The notes under the pieces: generated by a model
The model's input: only the letters and a program-made list of their open reading frames with translations
Database searches by the model: none
What the model was told of the DNA's origin: nothing
Made by a program: the position numbers and the translations under genes
From: Pseudomonas muyukensis
GTDB taxonomy: Bacteria > Pseudomonadota > Gammaproteobacteria > Pseudomonadales > Pseudomonadaceae
Length of the DNA: 64,000 bases
Reading direction: 5' to 3'
Assembly (NCBI RefSeq): GCF_019139535.1
Contig: NZ_CP077073.1
Span: forward strand, 199,501-263,500
Part shown: one piece after another, positions 36,045 to 45,393 of the stretch
Layout of the letters: each line of letters begins with the position of its first letter
Numbering within the stretch: position 1 is the first letter of the stretch

Positions 36045-36997
36045 GCCATGCCCCGGTGTCCAGCGAGGTGCTGGAAGCGGCGATCGCCTGGAAGCTGTGC
36101 CTGGATGAAGGTAGCGGTACCCCGGATGAGCGCAACGACTTCATGCGCTGGCATGCCGCCCATGAGGAACACGCCCGCGCCTGGCGCCAGCTAGGCGCCC
36201 TCGATCAACGCGTGCAGGCCGCCGCCGGCCCGGTGCGGCATACCCTGTTGCAGTCGCGCGCGGGCCTGCGCCAGCGCCTGGGCGGGCTCGGCGGTGGCCT
36301 GGCCGGCCTGGTGCTGCTGGGCGGGTTGCTGCTCGGTGCCGGGGTCCCGACCTTGGCACCGACCTACTGGTTGGCCGACCAGCGCACCGGCACCGGCGAA
36401 ATGCGCACCCTGCGCCTGGAAGACGGCACCTTGCTGAGCCTGAACACCCAGACGGCGGTGGACATCGACTTCCAGGGCGAGCAGCGGCTGATCGTGCTGC
36501 ACCAGGGCGAAATCTCGGTCGAGACGGGCCATGAAGACACCCGGCCGCTGCTGGTACGCACCGACGAAGGCCGCCTGAGGCCGTTGGGCACGCGCTTTTT
36601 GGTCAAGCGCGAAGACCAGGGCACCCGCCTGGAGGTGCTGCAGGCCTCGGTCGCGGCCAAACCGCAGAACAGCGGCGATGAACAAGTGCTGCGCGAGGGC
36701 CAGCAAGTGTTGATGAGCGCCGACGGCCTGGGCCGGGTTGCCCCGGTGGCGCCGGGCAGCGATGCCTGGACCCGCGGCATGCTGGTTGTGGACAACGTGC
36801 GCCTGGCCGAGCTGCTGGCCACCCTTGGCCAGTACCGCAGCGGCCACCTGGGCGTCGCCGACGAGGTGGCCGACCTGCGCGTGAGCGGCAGCTTCCCGCT
36901 GACCGACACCGACCTGGCCCTGGCCTCGCTGCTGCCGGCGCTGCCAGTGAAGATCGAACGGCACACGCCGTGGTGGGTGACCGTCACCGCCCGATAG
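36041..36997 (+). CDS. FecR-like anti-sigma factor / signal transducer
   Basis: A 318-residue single-pass membrane protein. Cytoplasmic N-terminal anti-sigma part (residues 10-60, with AWRQLGALDQRV), one helix around 84-101 (GGLAGLVLLGGLLLGAG), then a periplasmic FecR domain (MRTLRLEDGTLLSLNTQTAV) and C-terminal STN-like segment. It holds the sigma factor inactive until the receptor binds its ferric siderophore. ATG at 36041 overlaps the sigma factor stop. Confidence 0.93.
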   Translation: MSHAPVSSEVLEAAIAWKLCLDEGSGTPDERNDFMRWHAAHEEHARAWRQLGALDQRVQAAAGPVRHTLLQSRAGLRQRLGGLGGGLAGLVLLGGLLLGAGVPTLAPTYWLADQRTGTGEMRTLRLEDGTLLSLNTQTAVDIDFQGEQRLIVLHQGEISVETGHEDTRPLLVRTDEGRLRPLGTRFLVKREDQGTRLEVLQASVAAKPQNSGDEQVLREGQQVLMSADGLGRVAPVAPGSDAWTRGMLVVDNVRLAELLATLGQYRSGHLGVADEVADLRVSGSFPLTDTDLALASLLPALPVKIERHTPWWVTVTAR

Positions 36998-37051
36998 GCC
37001 CACGCCCAACTGGCCTTTGTAGACGCTGGCTTGCCGGCTCGCAAAGGCTTG

Positions 37052-37080
37052 TGCAAATCAGTCGCATTTTTTTTCACGTC
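37052..37080 (+). promoter_or_regulatory. Possible iron-starvation ECF promoter of the receptor
   Basis: TGCAAAT (37052-37058) and CGTC (37077-37080), 18 bases apart, about 70 bases before the receptor ATG. This loosely fits the iron-starvation box pattern (TAAAT, 16-17 bases, CGT). The spacing is one base long, so I rate it low. Confidence 0.35.
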
Positions 37081-37148
37081 CCCCTGTCACTTTCCCACTC
37101 TCGCTCGGCAAGGAAGCAGTCAGCACTATTTCGTCGAGGAGCCGCTGC

Positions 37149-39581
37149 ATGTCCCGTGCCGTTGATGCTTTGCTTCGCCCCAGCCTGATGGCCCTGGCCA
37201 TCGGCCTGGCCGCCCCGTTGGCCAGCCCTGCCCTGTTCGCCGCCGAGCAGGCTGCGCCGCGGGCCTACAACCTGCCCAGCGGCCCGCTGGCCAGCACCCT
37301 CAACCAGATCGCCAGCCAGGCCGGCATTGCCCTGGCCATTGACCCGAACCTGGTCCAGGGCCGCGCCTCGGCCCCCGTCAACGGCCAGTACGATGCCCTC
37401 GGCGCCATGCAGGCAGCCCTGCGCGGCACCGGCCTGCAATTGCAGCAGGGCAGCGCCGGCAGCTACAGCCTGGTGGCCGTCTCTGGGGGCACCCTGGCGC
37501 TGCCGGAAACCAATATCAACGCCAACAGCAGCTATGAAAGCGCCTGGGGACCGGTCGAGGGCTATACCGCCAAACGCACAGCCGCCGGTACCAAGACCGA
37601 CACCGCACTGGTCGAAGTCCCACGCTCCATTTCCGTCGCCACCCGCCAGCAGATGAGCGACCGCGGCGTGCACAGCCTGGATGACGCGGTGAAGTACATG
37701 CCGGGTATCGTCTCGGCCAGTTTCGGCAGCGACACCCGCTATGACTGGATGCGTGTACGCGGCTTCGAGCCGACCCAGTTCCTCGACGGCCTGCCCCTGC
37801 CCCGCGGCGTGTATGCCACCCCGAAACCTGAAACCTGGAACCTCGACCGCCTTGCGCTGCTGCGTGGCCCGGCCTCGTCGGTGTATGGCCAGACCCCGCC
37901 CGGAGGCCTGCTGGACATGGTCAGCCGCCGCCCCCAGGCTGAGAGCAGCCACGAGATCCAACTGCAGTACGGCAGCGACAACCACCGCCAGATCAACTTC
38001 GCCAGCACCGGCAAGATCGATGAGCAAGGTCAGTTTCTCTATGGCATCAGCGGTGTCGTACGCGACAGCGGTACGCAGATCGACCATATCGAGAACAAGC
38101 GCTACAACATCGCCCCAAGCCTGAGCTGGAACATCGACGAAGACACTTCGCTGACATTCCTCAGCCAGTTCACCCGTGACGACACCGGCGCCACCAGCCA
38201 GTTCTACCCCATACAAGGCACCAAGATCGACATGCCATTCGGCAAGATCTCCCGCCACAAGAACCTTGGCGATCCGGACTACGAGTTCTACGACCGCACT
38301 TACTACGCCCTGGGTTATGCCTTCGAGCATCGTTTCAACGATGTCTGGCAATTCCGCCAGAACCTGCGCTACACCAAGACAGAGTTGTCATTCCAAACGA
38401 TCACCGTCGGCAGCTACTACCAGCCAAACGGCCCCGTGGACAACGAGGGCAATGCCAGCCGCATGTCGACCAATGTCGACGAGGACATCAGCCAGTTCGC
38501 CCTCGACAACAACTTCCAGGCCGACTTCACTACCGCTGACATCAGCCACACCGTGCTGATCGGCCTGGATCACCAGCGCACCGACTCCGACTTCCTCTCC
38601 ATCTATGGCTTCGGGCTGCCGACAACGAACGTCAATAATCCGGTTTACGGCTTGCCGATCACCCGACCGCCCCGTTCCTCGGCTTACCTGGACTACAACC
38701 AGAAAACCGTCCAGACCGGGCTCTACATCCAGGACCAGATGGCACTCGACAAATGGCGCCTGACCCTGGGCGGGCGCGAGGACTGGGTACACACTGGCAC
38801 CACCTTCCACAACCTGGGTGATGCCACCAGCACCCAACGCGACAAGCAGTTCAGCGGCAACGCGGCGCTCAGCTACGTGTTCGACTCAGGCTTCGTCCCC
38901 TACCTGTCCTACGCCGAGTCATTCCAGCCAAGCAGCGGCTCTGAAGCCAGCCCTGAAAAGTCGTTCAAGCCCACCGAAGGCAAGCAGTGGGAACTGGGTA
39001 TCAAGTACCAACCCCCTGGTTCCAACACGTTGTTGTCCGCCGCTGTGTATGACCTCACCCAGAAAAACGTGACCGTCACCAACAACGTGGGTGGAAAGCC
39101 CGTCTCCAGCCAGACGGGTGAAGTGAAAGTCCACGGCCTGGAGCTTGAGGCGGTCTCGGACGTCACCGACAACCTCAAGGTGATCGCCGCCTACACCCTG
39201 GCCAAGTCCGAAGTCCAGAAAGGGCAGTACAAAGGCAACCGCCTGCAACAGATGCCCAACCAGCAGGCCTCCTTGTGGGCCGACTACACCTGGCATACCG
39301 GTGTGCTTGACGGCTTCGGCATTGGCTTGGGCGCACGTTACACCGGCAATCGCTACGGTGACGAAGCCAATACCTGGCTCGGCAAGAGCAAGGCCTACAC
39401 GGTGTTCGACGCCGCCGTGCACTACGACCTGGGGCGCCTGGACAACAGCCTCAAGGGCGCCTCGGTGGCGATCAACGCCAGCAACCTGCTGAACAAGGAC
39501 TATCTGTCCACCTGCGACGGCTACTACTGCTACTACGGCGACCAGCGCAGTGTTGTCGCCAGCGCCACCTACAAGTTCTGA
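37149..39581 (+). CDS. TonB-dependent ferric-siderophore receptor with signalling domain (ferrichrome type)
   Basis: An 810-residue outer-membrane transducer receptor. Seen: a signal peptide ending near ALFA-AEQ (residue 31), the N-terminal STN signalling domain (YNLPSGPLASTLNQIASQAG and following, to about residue 105), plug domain (RSISVATRQQMSDRG, then RGFEPTQFLDGLPLP) and a 22-strand barrel ending in the usual aromatic residue (ATYKF). In KT2440 the gene in this place is annotated as a ferrichrome-iron receptor (fiuA-like). GAGGAG lies 9 bases before the ATG. Controlled by the upstream sigma/FecR pair. Confidence 0.93.
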   Translation: MSRAVDALLRPSLMALAIGLAAPLASPALFAAEQAAPRAYNLPSGPLASTLNQIASQAGIALAIDPNLVQGRASAPVNGQYDALGAMQAALRGTGLQLQQGSAGSYSLVAVSGGTLALPETNINANSSYESAWGPVEGYTAKRTAAGTKTDTALVEVPRSISVATRQQMSDRGVHSLDDAVKYMPGIVSASFGSDTRYDWMRVRGFEPTQFLDGLPLPRGVYATPKPETWNLDRLALLRGPASSVYGQTPPGGLLDMVSRRPQAESSHEIQLQYGSDNHRQINFASTGKIDEQGQFLYGISGVVRDSGTQIDHIENKRYNIAPSLSWNIDEDTSLTFLSQFTRDDTGATSQFYPIQGTKIDMPFGKISRHKNLGDPDYEFYDRTYYALGYAFEHRFNDVWQFRQNLRYTKTELSFQTITVGSYYQPNGPVDNEGNASRMSTNVDEDISQFALDNNFQADFTTADISHTVLIGLDHQRTDSDFLSIYGFGLPTTNVNNPVYGLPITRPPRSSAYLDYNQKTVQTGLYIQDQMALDKWRLTLGGREDWVHTGTTFHNLGDATSTQRDKQFSGNAALSYVFDSGFVPYLSYAESFQPSSGSEASPEKSFKPTEGKQWELGIKYQPPGSNTLLSAAVYDLTQKNVTVTNNVGGKPVSSQTGEVKVHGLELEAVSDVTDNLKVIAAYTLAKSEVQKGQYKGNRLQQMPNQQASLWADYTWHTGVLDGFGIGLGARYTGNRYGDEANTWLGKSKAYTVFDAAVHYDLGRLDNSLKGASVAINASNLLNKDYLSTCDGYYCYYGDQRSVVASATYKF

Positions 39582-39658
39582 GTGACCTAAGCCCTCAGGT
39601 GCCCCACCCGCTCCCAGCATGGGCGCGGGCAGGGCCCCCGAGGGCGCAAGGAGCCGTG

Positions 39659-40771
39659 ATGAAAAGCCAAACCATCCGCCGCTGGTCGACGATCCACACC
39701 TGGAGCAGCCTGGTGTGCACGCTGTTCCTGCTGCTGCTGGCACTGACCGGCCTGCCGCTGATCTTCCACCACGAACTGGAACACCTGCTGGGCGACGCCC
39801 CCGAATTGCGCGAGATGCCCGCCGGCACCCCGCACCTGGACCTGCAGCAACTGGTGCTCAAGGCCGAGCAACACCGCCCCGGCGAGGTGATGCAGTACTT
39901 CGGCTACGAAGAGGACGAACCCAACGGCGTGGTGGCGATCATGGCCGCCACCGCCGGCACCCACCCCGACCAGTCGCACACCTTCATGCTCGACGCCCGC
40001 ACCGGCGAGGCCGTGGCCATGCCGGCGGCCAACGGCGGCTTGATGATGACCTTCCTGCGCCTGCACGTGGACATGTTCGTCGGCCTGCCCGGCAAGTTGC
40101 TGCTGGCGTTCATGGGCGTGCTGTTCGTCGTCGCGATCGTCTCCGGCACCGTGCTTTACGCCCCCTTCATGCGCCGCTTGAAGTTCGCCACGGTGCGCCA
40201 CGACAAGTCCACGCGCCTGCGCTGGCTCGACCTGCACAACCTGATCGGCGTGGTCACCCTGACCTGGGCCCTGGTGGTCGGTGTCACCGGAGTGATCAGT
40301 GCCCTGTCGGACCTGGTGATCGCCGCCTGGCGCAACGACAGCCTGGCGGCCATGGTCGCCCCCTACCGCGATGCCCCGCCGCTCACCGAGCGCGCGCCAG
40401 CCACCAGGCTGCTGGCGATCGCCGAACAGGCGGCGCCCGGCATGCGCCCGGACTTCATCGCCTTCCCTGGCACGCGCTTCTCCAGTGAACACCATTACGC
40501 GGTGTTCATGAACGGGGCCACGCACCTGAGCGCGCACCTGTTCACGCCCGTGCTGATCGACGCCCGCACCCTCGAGGTGACCGCCGTCGGCGATCGCCCC
40601 TGGTACATGGATGCCATGGGCCTGTCGCAGCCCTTGCACTTCGGCGACTACGGCGGCCGGCCGATGCAGATCCTCTGGGCGCTGCTCGATGTGCTGACCA
40701 TCGTCGTGCTGTGCAGCGGGCTGTACCTGTGGTGGGGCAAGCAGCGCAAGCCGCGGGAGGCGCAGGCATGA
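39659..40771 (+). CDS. PepSY-associated membrane protein (siderophore reductase-like)
   Basis: A 370-residue inner-membrane PepSY-TM protein with helices at about 18-38, 140-165, 195-220 and 340-360, and paired histidines near helix ends (HTWSSLVCTLFLL, HHELEHLL, HNLIGVVTLTWALVV). In pseudomonads such proteins beside ferric-siderophore receptors (FoxB, FpvG types) help reduce iron or take up siderophore. It lies 77 bases after the receptor. The ATG at 39659 was chosen because it starts the first helix; longer readings do not. Confidence 0.85.
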   Translation: MKSQTIRRWSTIHTWSSLVCTLFLLLLALTGLPLIFHHELEHLLGDAPELREMPAGTPHLDLQQLVLKAEQHRPGEVMQYFGYEEDEPNGVVAIMAATAGTHPDQSHTFMLDARTGEAVAMPAANGGLMMTFLRLHVDMFVGLPGKLLLAFMGVLFVVAIVSGTVLYAPFMRRLKFATVRHDKSTRLRWLDLHNLIGVVTLTWALVVGVTGVISALSDLVIAAWRNDSLAAMVAPYRDAPPLTERAPATRLLAIAEQAAPGMRPDFIAFPGTRFSSEHHYAVFMNGATHLSAHLFTPVLIDARTLEVTAVGDRPWYMDAMGLSQPLHFGDYGGRPMQILWALLDVLTIVVLCSGLYLWWGKQRKPREAQA

Positions 40772-40953
40772 GCCACAGATCGCAATCGACCCGCAGGATC
40801 TTCGCCTGGCCGCTGGCGGTCGCCCTGCTCAGCGCTGTCGGGCTGTTCGCCGCGCTGCTCGGCGATGGGCTCTGGGACAGCCTGTCGTGGCTGGGCCTGG
40901 GCGCGTCCGCGCTGCTTGGGCTGAGCGGTTTCTGGCCGCGCCGACAGCGATAG
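40768..40953 (+). CDS. Small membrane protein, partner of the PepSY protein
   Basis: A 61-residue protein with two hydrophobic segments (WPLAVALLSAVGLFAALLG and WLGLGASALLGLSGFW) and basic ends. It overlaps the stop of the PepSY gene by four bases (ATGA), so it is co-translated. In other siderophore loci the analogous tiny ORF sits after the PepSY reductase. Function unknown to me. Confidence 0.82.
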   Translation: MSHRSQSTRRIFAWPLAVALLSAVGLFAALLGDGLWDSLSWLGLGASALLGLSGFWPRRQR

Positions 40954-41019
40954 CCGATTACCGCCGCGGCCCTTGCCAGAGCGGGCATGGTGGGCACCTG
41001 ATTGCCAAGGAGCCCCACC

Positions 41020-43791
41020 ATGACCCCGCTCGAACGCCTCGAAGCCCTGGACGCGCGCATCGCCACGCTGCAACAAGGGCAGCCCGTCCTGGCCCGCCAC
41101 CTTCCCCAGCAACGGCAACGCCAGCAGTTCTTCAGCGACCTGGCCGGTTTCTGGCACACCAAGCCGAGCGGTGGCACGAGCCGAAAACAGCAGTTGGCCC
41201 GGCTTCGCCAGGCGCAACTGCAAGCCGAGCTCGAACTGCGCCTGGCCGACGGCACGCTCGACGATAGCGACGAGTTCCTGCTGCGTACCTGCCTGACGTA
41301 CCCGCTGCCATGGCAACGGCAACCCTCGGGCCAGGCACGCGCCGAGGTCTTTCGCCCGTGGTTCTCCACGCAAACCCCGAATCGCCGTTGTCGCCTGCCC
41401 GGCACGCTGGTCATCGTCGCGGCTGCGCCTGGGCGCGAGGCCGTTCCAGGCCAGACCACGGGCAAGGCCCTGCTCTGTAGCCTGCCCCACGGGGTGGAAG
41501 CCTTCGCCAGCCTCGCCGACCTGCATGTCGAGCTGTGCGAGCGGCTCGACGACCCGCTGCAGTCCCAGGCCCTGCTCGGGTTGGTGAATCGCCCGGAAGA
41601 CCTGACGACCATTGGCCAAGCCGACCGCTTGCGCTACCAGTGGTATGCCGACGATCCCTTCGAGTACCAGGCGCTGGCCCTGATCGACCAGCAACAGGCA
41701 ACACTCAATCGCCTCTGGGATATGCCGGGGTCACCCTCCGCCAGCCACCTCGAAGCGGCGCTGGACCTCACGCCCAGCATCGGGAGCGCACAACCCTTGG
41801 CCACCCGCTACGCGCTGCTGTTGGAAAAACACCTGCCCGACTGGCTGCGCGAGGCATCCACGCAACAGCTCGCGCATGTCATGCAGACGTTGCAGGAGCT
41901 GGCCGGAGCCATCGCCCAAGCCAGCGCGCCAGGCATCCTGACGCTGGAGCAGTTCCTGCAACGCGACAGCCTGTTGCCCTGGGTCCGGGCACGCCTGGGC
42001 GAAGGCTTGCGCTGGAACCCCGGCATCGACATCCCGCCAGAACAGATCAGGGTCAGCGTCACCCTGGCCCGGCGTATCGGGCCATTGGTCAATCCGCTGA
42101 TCCCATCGGCCTACATTGTCGTCACCAGCCGGCCCCAGGCCGGCAAAACCATCGAGATGGTCCCGGTGACCTACACCCTCGAACAACTTGCCCTGCTCAA
42201 TATCGCCTGGTTCGACAGCGACTACTGGATCACTGCCCGGGTACACAGGGATGATGGCGAAGCCATCGAGGCACTGACACCGACCAGGGTCAGGCAACTG
42301 GTGCGCAACCTCGACGCCGGCACCCGCTACAACCGCTTCCTGCGCCAGCACCTGCTGGACTCGGAACAGGCGCATGCCCGGATCAACCGCGCCCGCATGC
42401 ACGCCGAGGCCGCCAAGGCGCGCTATGCCGGGCATTTCCTCGCGGATACCCACGGCCAAGGCTATGCATGGGCACGGGCGCTGATCGAGCACCCCGAGCA
42501 GCGCCAGCGCCTGACCGATGACGGGCAGCGAATCTGCGTGCGGCAACTGCTCATCCACAGCCACACCGTGCACGGCCTGCTGCTGCTCAATGCCGAAACA
42601 GCCACCAGCACGCGCGTGGTGGTCTACGCCCCCGATGCACCGGACCGCCGCCCCTGGCGCGAATATCGCACCACCCGTGAACTGCTCAGGGAGCTGCGCG
42701 CTAACGCCAAGTTGCGCGACTATGTGGTGCAGCGCATGCCGCTGGCCAATCCGGACAAGATCGACAAACTGTTGCGAAAAGGCCGTTTGGCGCCCCATGT
42801 GCAGCGCCCCGTCATCCAGGGCAACCTGTTCCACCAGGTGTACCGCGCGGAGGTGCGCAGCCTGATGGCGCAAACCGATGCCAGCACCCGCAGCAACCGC
42901 GAACTACTGGGGGGCTTCGGGCTGGACACCTTGCGCATCCTGCTCGACCTGCTCAGCCTGGTGCTGCCCTACCCTGGCATGGCCGCCCTGGCGCTCGGGC
43001 GCCTGAGCATTTCCGTGCTCGACGGCGTGCAGGCCCTGGGCCAAGACAACCCTGACGAGGCCTTGCACCACGCCTTCGCGGCACTCAGCCACTCACTGGA
43101 TGCCATCAACAATGTCGTCGCAGGCCTGAGCCCTTCGCCCGGCGGACTCAAGGGTTTTTCCGGCTCGACCCTGATGCGCCGCGTGTTCAGGGGGCTGCCG
43201 CCACCTCGGCCACTGACGCTGCCGCCCTCCTACTCGGTGCCCGTGGAGGTCAGCAAGTTGCGCTATCGGATAGACGGTGTTCACGGCGAAGGCGTGTTCG
43301 AGAGAATCGGCGCTAACGCCGGCCTGACCCAGTACTACGTCCGTGACGGCCAAGGCCGCTACTACCATGTCAGTTTCGATGGTCAGCGCTGGCGCGCCAC
43401 CGACCCCAGGCAACCCGACGCCTACATCAAGCAACCGCTCAAGCGCCTGCAGGACGGGACCTGGGTGATCGATTCGCCGGTGCTGTGGCACGACGGGCTA
43501 CCCGATGTGCGCCAACTGCTGGATGACAGCCAACGGGTGACGCCGCTAACGGGGCTGGCGGTGGCCGCAGAGCCTGGGCTGTTCGATGCCGAGGGCATGC
43601 TGTATCTGCACGTCAACGGCAGGCAGCTACCCGTTCGCAGGCATCTACTGGCCGGGCACTTCCACTTGCAGATGCCCGAGGGCGCGCCAGGTGCCGTGCA
43701 GGCCTGGGCGGTGCTGCGCAAGGTGGAGGGCGCCTGGCGAATCCGTATCCGCCAGGCCGGGCGCAGCAGTGACTGGCTGGCGTTGGCCTAA
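41020..43791 (+). CDS. Dermonecrotic-toxin-domain-like protein, putative effector
   Basis: A 923-residue protein that I place, from general appearance, with the Pseudomonas proteins labelled dermonecrotic toxin domain (DUF6543-like). These often form the N-terminal part of much larger LRR/NEL ubiquitin-ligase effectors; here there is no LRR or NEL part. Seen: no signal peptide (MTPLERLEALDARIATL), a polar first 600 residues with the RRIGPLVNPLIPSAYIVVTS segment, one hydrophobic stretch at about 636-673 (GLDTLRILLDLLSLVLPYPG) that could insert in membranes, and a beta-rich end with YRIDGVHGEGVFE and YYVRDGQGRYYHVSFD. ATG behind AAGGAG at 41007-41012. It is monocistronic; export route and activity are unknown. 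Confidence 0.65.
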   Translation: MTPLERLEALDARIATLQQGQPVLARHLPQQRQRQQFFSDLAGFWHTKPSGGTSRKQQLARLRQAQLQAELELRLADGTLDDSDEFLLRTCLTYPLPWQRQPSGQARAEVFRPWFSTQTPNRRCRLPGTLVIVAAAPGREAVPGQTTGKALLCSLPHGVEAFASLADLHVELCERLDDPLQSQALLGLVNRPEDLTTIGQADRLRYQWYADDPFEYQALALIDQQQATLNRLWDMPGSPSASHLEAALDLTPSIGSAQPLATRYALLLEKHLPDWLREASTQQLAHVMQTLQELAGAIAQASAPGILTLEQFLQRDSLLPWVRARLGEGLRWNPGIDIPPEQIRVSVTLARRIGPLVNPLIPSAYIVVTSRPQAGKTIEMVPVTYTLEQLALLNIAWFDSDYWITARVHRDDGEAIEALTPTRVRQLVRNLDAGTRYNRFLRQHLLDSEQAHARINRARMHAEAAKARYAGHFLADTHGQGYAWARALIEHPEQRQRLTDDGQRICVRQLLIHSHTVHGLLLLNAETATSTRVVVYAPDAPDRRPWREYRTTRELLRELRANAKLRDYVVQRMPLANPDKIDKLLRKGRLAPHVQRPVIQGNLFHQVYRAEVRSLMAQTDASTRSNRELLGGFGLDTLRILLDLLSLVLPYPGMAALALGRLSISVLDGVQALGQDNPDEALHHAFAALSHSLDAINNVVAGLSPSPGGLKGFSGSTLMRRVFRGLPPPRPLTLPPSYSVPVEVSKLRYRIDGVHGEGVFERIGANAGLTQYYVRDGQGRYYHVSFDGQRWRATDPRQPDAYIKQPLKRLQDGTWVIDSPVLWHDGLPDVRQLLDDSQRVTPLTGLAVAAEPGLFDAEGMLYLHVNGRQLPVRRHLLAGHFHLQMPEGAPGAVQAWAVLRKVEGAWRIRIRQAGRSSDWLALA

Positions 43792-43950
43792 GCCTAAGTC
43801 CGGCGACGTGCGGGATGGCACCGGCTTCGCCGATGTTCGCCGGCAAGGCCGGCGCCTACACGGCTGCAGCCTGCCTCGGCCGCATAGGAGCCAGCCTTGC
43901 TGGCGCACCAGACGACGCGGTCGATGCCACGGCCCTGGCTCCAGCGCTCA

Positions 43951-45393
43951 TCACTCGGCCAGGCGCGGCAACACCTCATCCAGCCGTCGGTGCAGGGCGC
44001 TGCCGCTGGGCCAGTTACGCAGCAAGCGTGCCCGGTCACGGGCAAACGCAGGGGCAAAGCTCAACTGCGTTGCGTGCTGGCACATGGCATCGAGGTCGAT
44101 CAGCGACCACTGGCCGTCCTGCCAGAACAAGTTGTGGCCCTTGAAATCACCGTGGCTGATGCGTTCACGGATCAGTTGCTGCATCACCCGCACCAGGGCA
44201 TCGACCTGTGCATCGGGCGCTTGGCCATCGTCGACGAAGGGGGCGAAGCAGGCGATCAGGTCCGGCCCATCGGCATATTCGGTGAGCAGATAGGCGCGGC
44301 TGCGCAGGCCCAGGGTGCGTTGCTCAAGCACCGCCAAGGGCTTGGGCGTGGCGATGTCGAGAAACGCCAGGCGATGGCCCTCGATCCACGAGTGCCAGGC
44401 CCGGCTGGGGCGCCAGAAGCGCTTGAACCAGTGCGCGGTATTCTTGATGTTGTAGCGCTTGAGCACCAACCTGCGCCCGCCGACCTCGATACGCGCCACG
44501 CTGGCCGCGCCGCCGGTCTTGTACAGGTGGCCCTGGTCGATCAACGCATCGGCCTGTTCCAACACCGGCAACAGCGCCTGCGCTTGGTCGCGACGCACGG
44601 CACGCAGGCCGGACAGGCTGCGCTCGACGCTGAACAGCGTGCATTCGCGACCGGCTTTGTCCAGGTAATCCTTCAGGCGCCAGGCACGCACCTTGTCCAC
44701 CTGCTTCTGCAAGGCTTCCAGCGGCAGCGCGTGCTCGGCGTTGGCGAGGATGTAATGCACCAGCGCCTCTTCCATGAACGGCTCCAGGCGCTTGGGCAAC
44801 TGGGCGAAAAACACGCCGAGGTTTTCCAGCACACGCTGGCGCGACAACTGCTGACCGGGCGTCTCGGCCTTGATGCCGGCACCATCGATCAGGTACAGCT
44901 GGCCGTCCTGGCGCAGCAGGTTGTCCAGGTGCAGATCCTCCTGCCACAGGCCCTTGGCATGCATCCGGGCCACGGCGCTCAGCGCCTCGCCGAGCACTAC
45001 GTGCTGCTCGTCGGCGAGCATTGGCAGGTGTTCGACAGCAGCCCAGGCATCGCCCAGGCTTTCGGCATGGTCGAGGTACTCGAACAATAGCCAGCCGCCC
45101 TCGCCGTCCTTGAGGCCATCGGCCAGCAGGCGCGGGGTAGTCAGGCCTTGATCGGCGAGCAAGCGGGCGCCGTCCAGTTCACGCTGGAAGTGCCGGGCGG
45201 CGTTGCCACCGACCAGCAGCTTGGCCAGCACCTTGGTGCCCCGCCAGATCCCGGCACCGACATAGCGTTGCCCCGGCAGCACCCGCAGCAGGCTGAGCAG
45301 TTGCAGGTCGGCCGCGCCCGCGGCGTCGGCGAGGGTGACGGTCAGCGGCAGCGCCGGGCTGCGCCCGGCGTGCTTGAGTTCGGACAAACGCAT
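43951..45393 (-). CDS. Tandem kinase-fold protein of the LPS core locus
   Basis: A 480-residue protein that appears to hold two complete kinase-like modules. First: Lys58 in KVLAKLLVG, Asp153 in LWQEDLHLDNLL, Asp170 in LYLIDGAGI. Second: Lys312 in RLVLKRYNI, Asp416 in ISHGDFKGHNLF, Asp433 in WSLIDLDAM. It is the last gene of the operon waaF-waaC-waaG-waaP-wapP-wapQ; its ATG overlaps the wapQ stop by one base. The P. aeruginosa counterpart is PA5006. Likely a sugar or lipid-core kinase; substrate unknown. Confidence 0.8.
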   Translation of the reverse strand: MRLSELKHAGRSPALPLTVTLADAAGAADLQLLSLLRVLPGQRYVGAGIWRGTKVLAKLLVGGNAARHFQRELDGARLLADQGLTTPRLLADGLKDGEGGWLLFEYLDHAESLGDAWAAVEHLPMLADEQHVVLGEALSAVARMHAKGLWQEDLHLDNLLRQDGQLYLIDGAGIKAETPGQQLSRQRVLENLGVFFAQLPKRLEPFMEEALVHYILANAEHALPLEALQKQVDKVRAWRLKDYLDKAGRECTLFSVERSLSGLRAVRRDQAQALLPVLEQADALIDQGHLYKTGGAASVARIEVGGRRLVLKRYNIKNTAHWFKRFWRPSRAWHSWIEGHRLAFLDIATPKPLAVLEQRTLGLRSRAYLLTEYADGPDLIACFAPFVDDGQAPDAQVDALVRVMQQLIRERISHGDFKGHNLFWQDGQWSLIDLDAMCQHATQLSFAPAFARDRARLLRNWPSGSALHRRLDEVLPRLAE

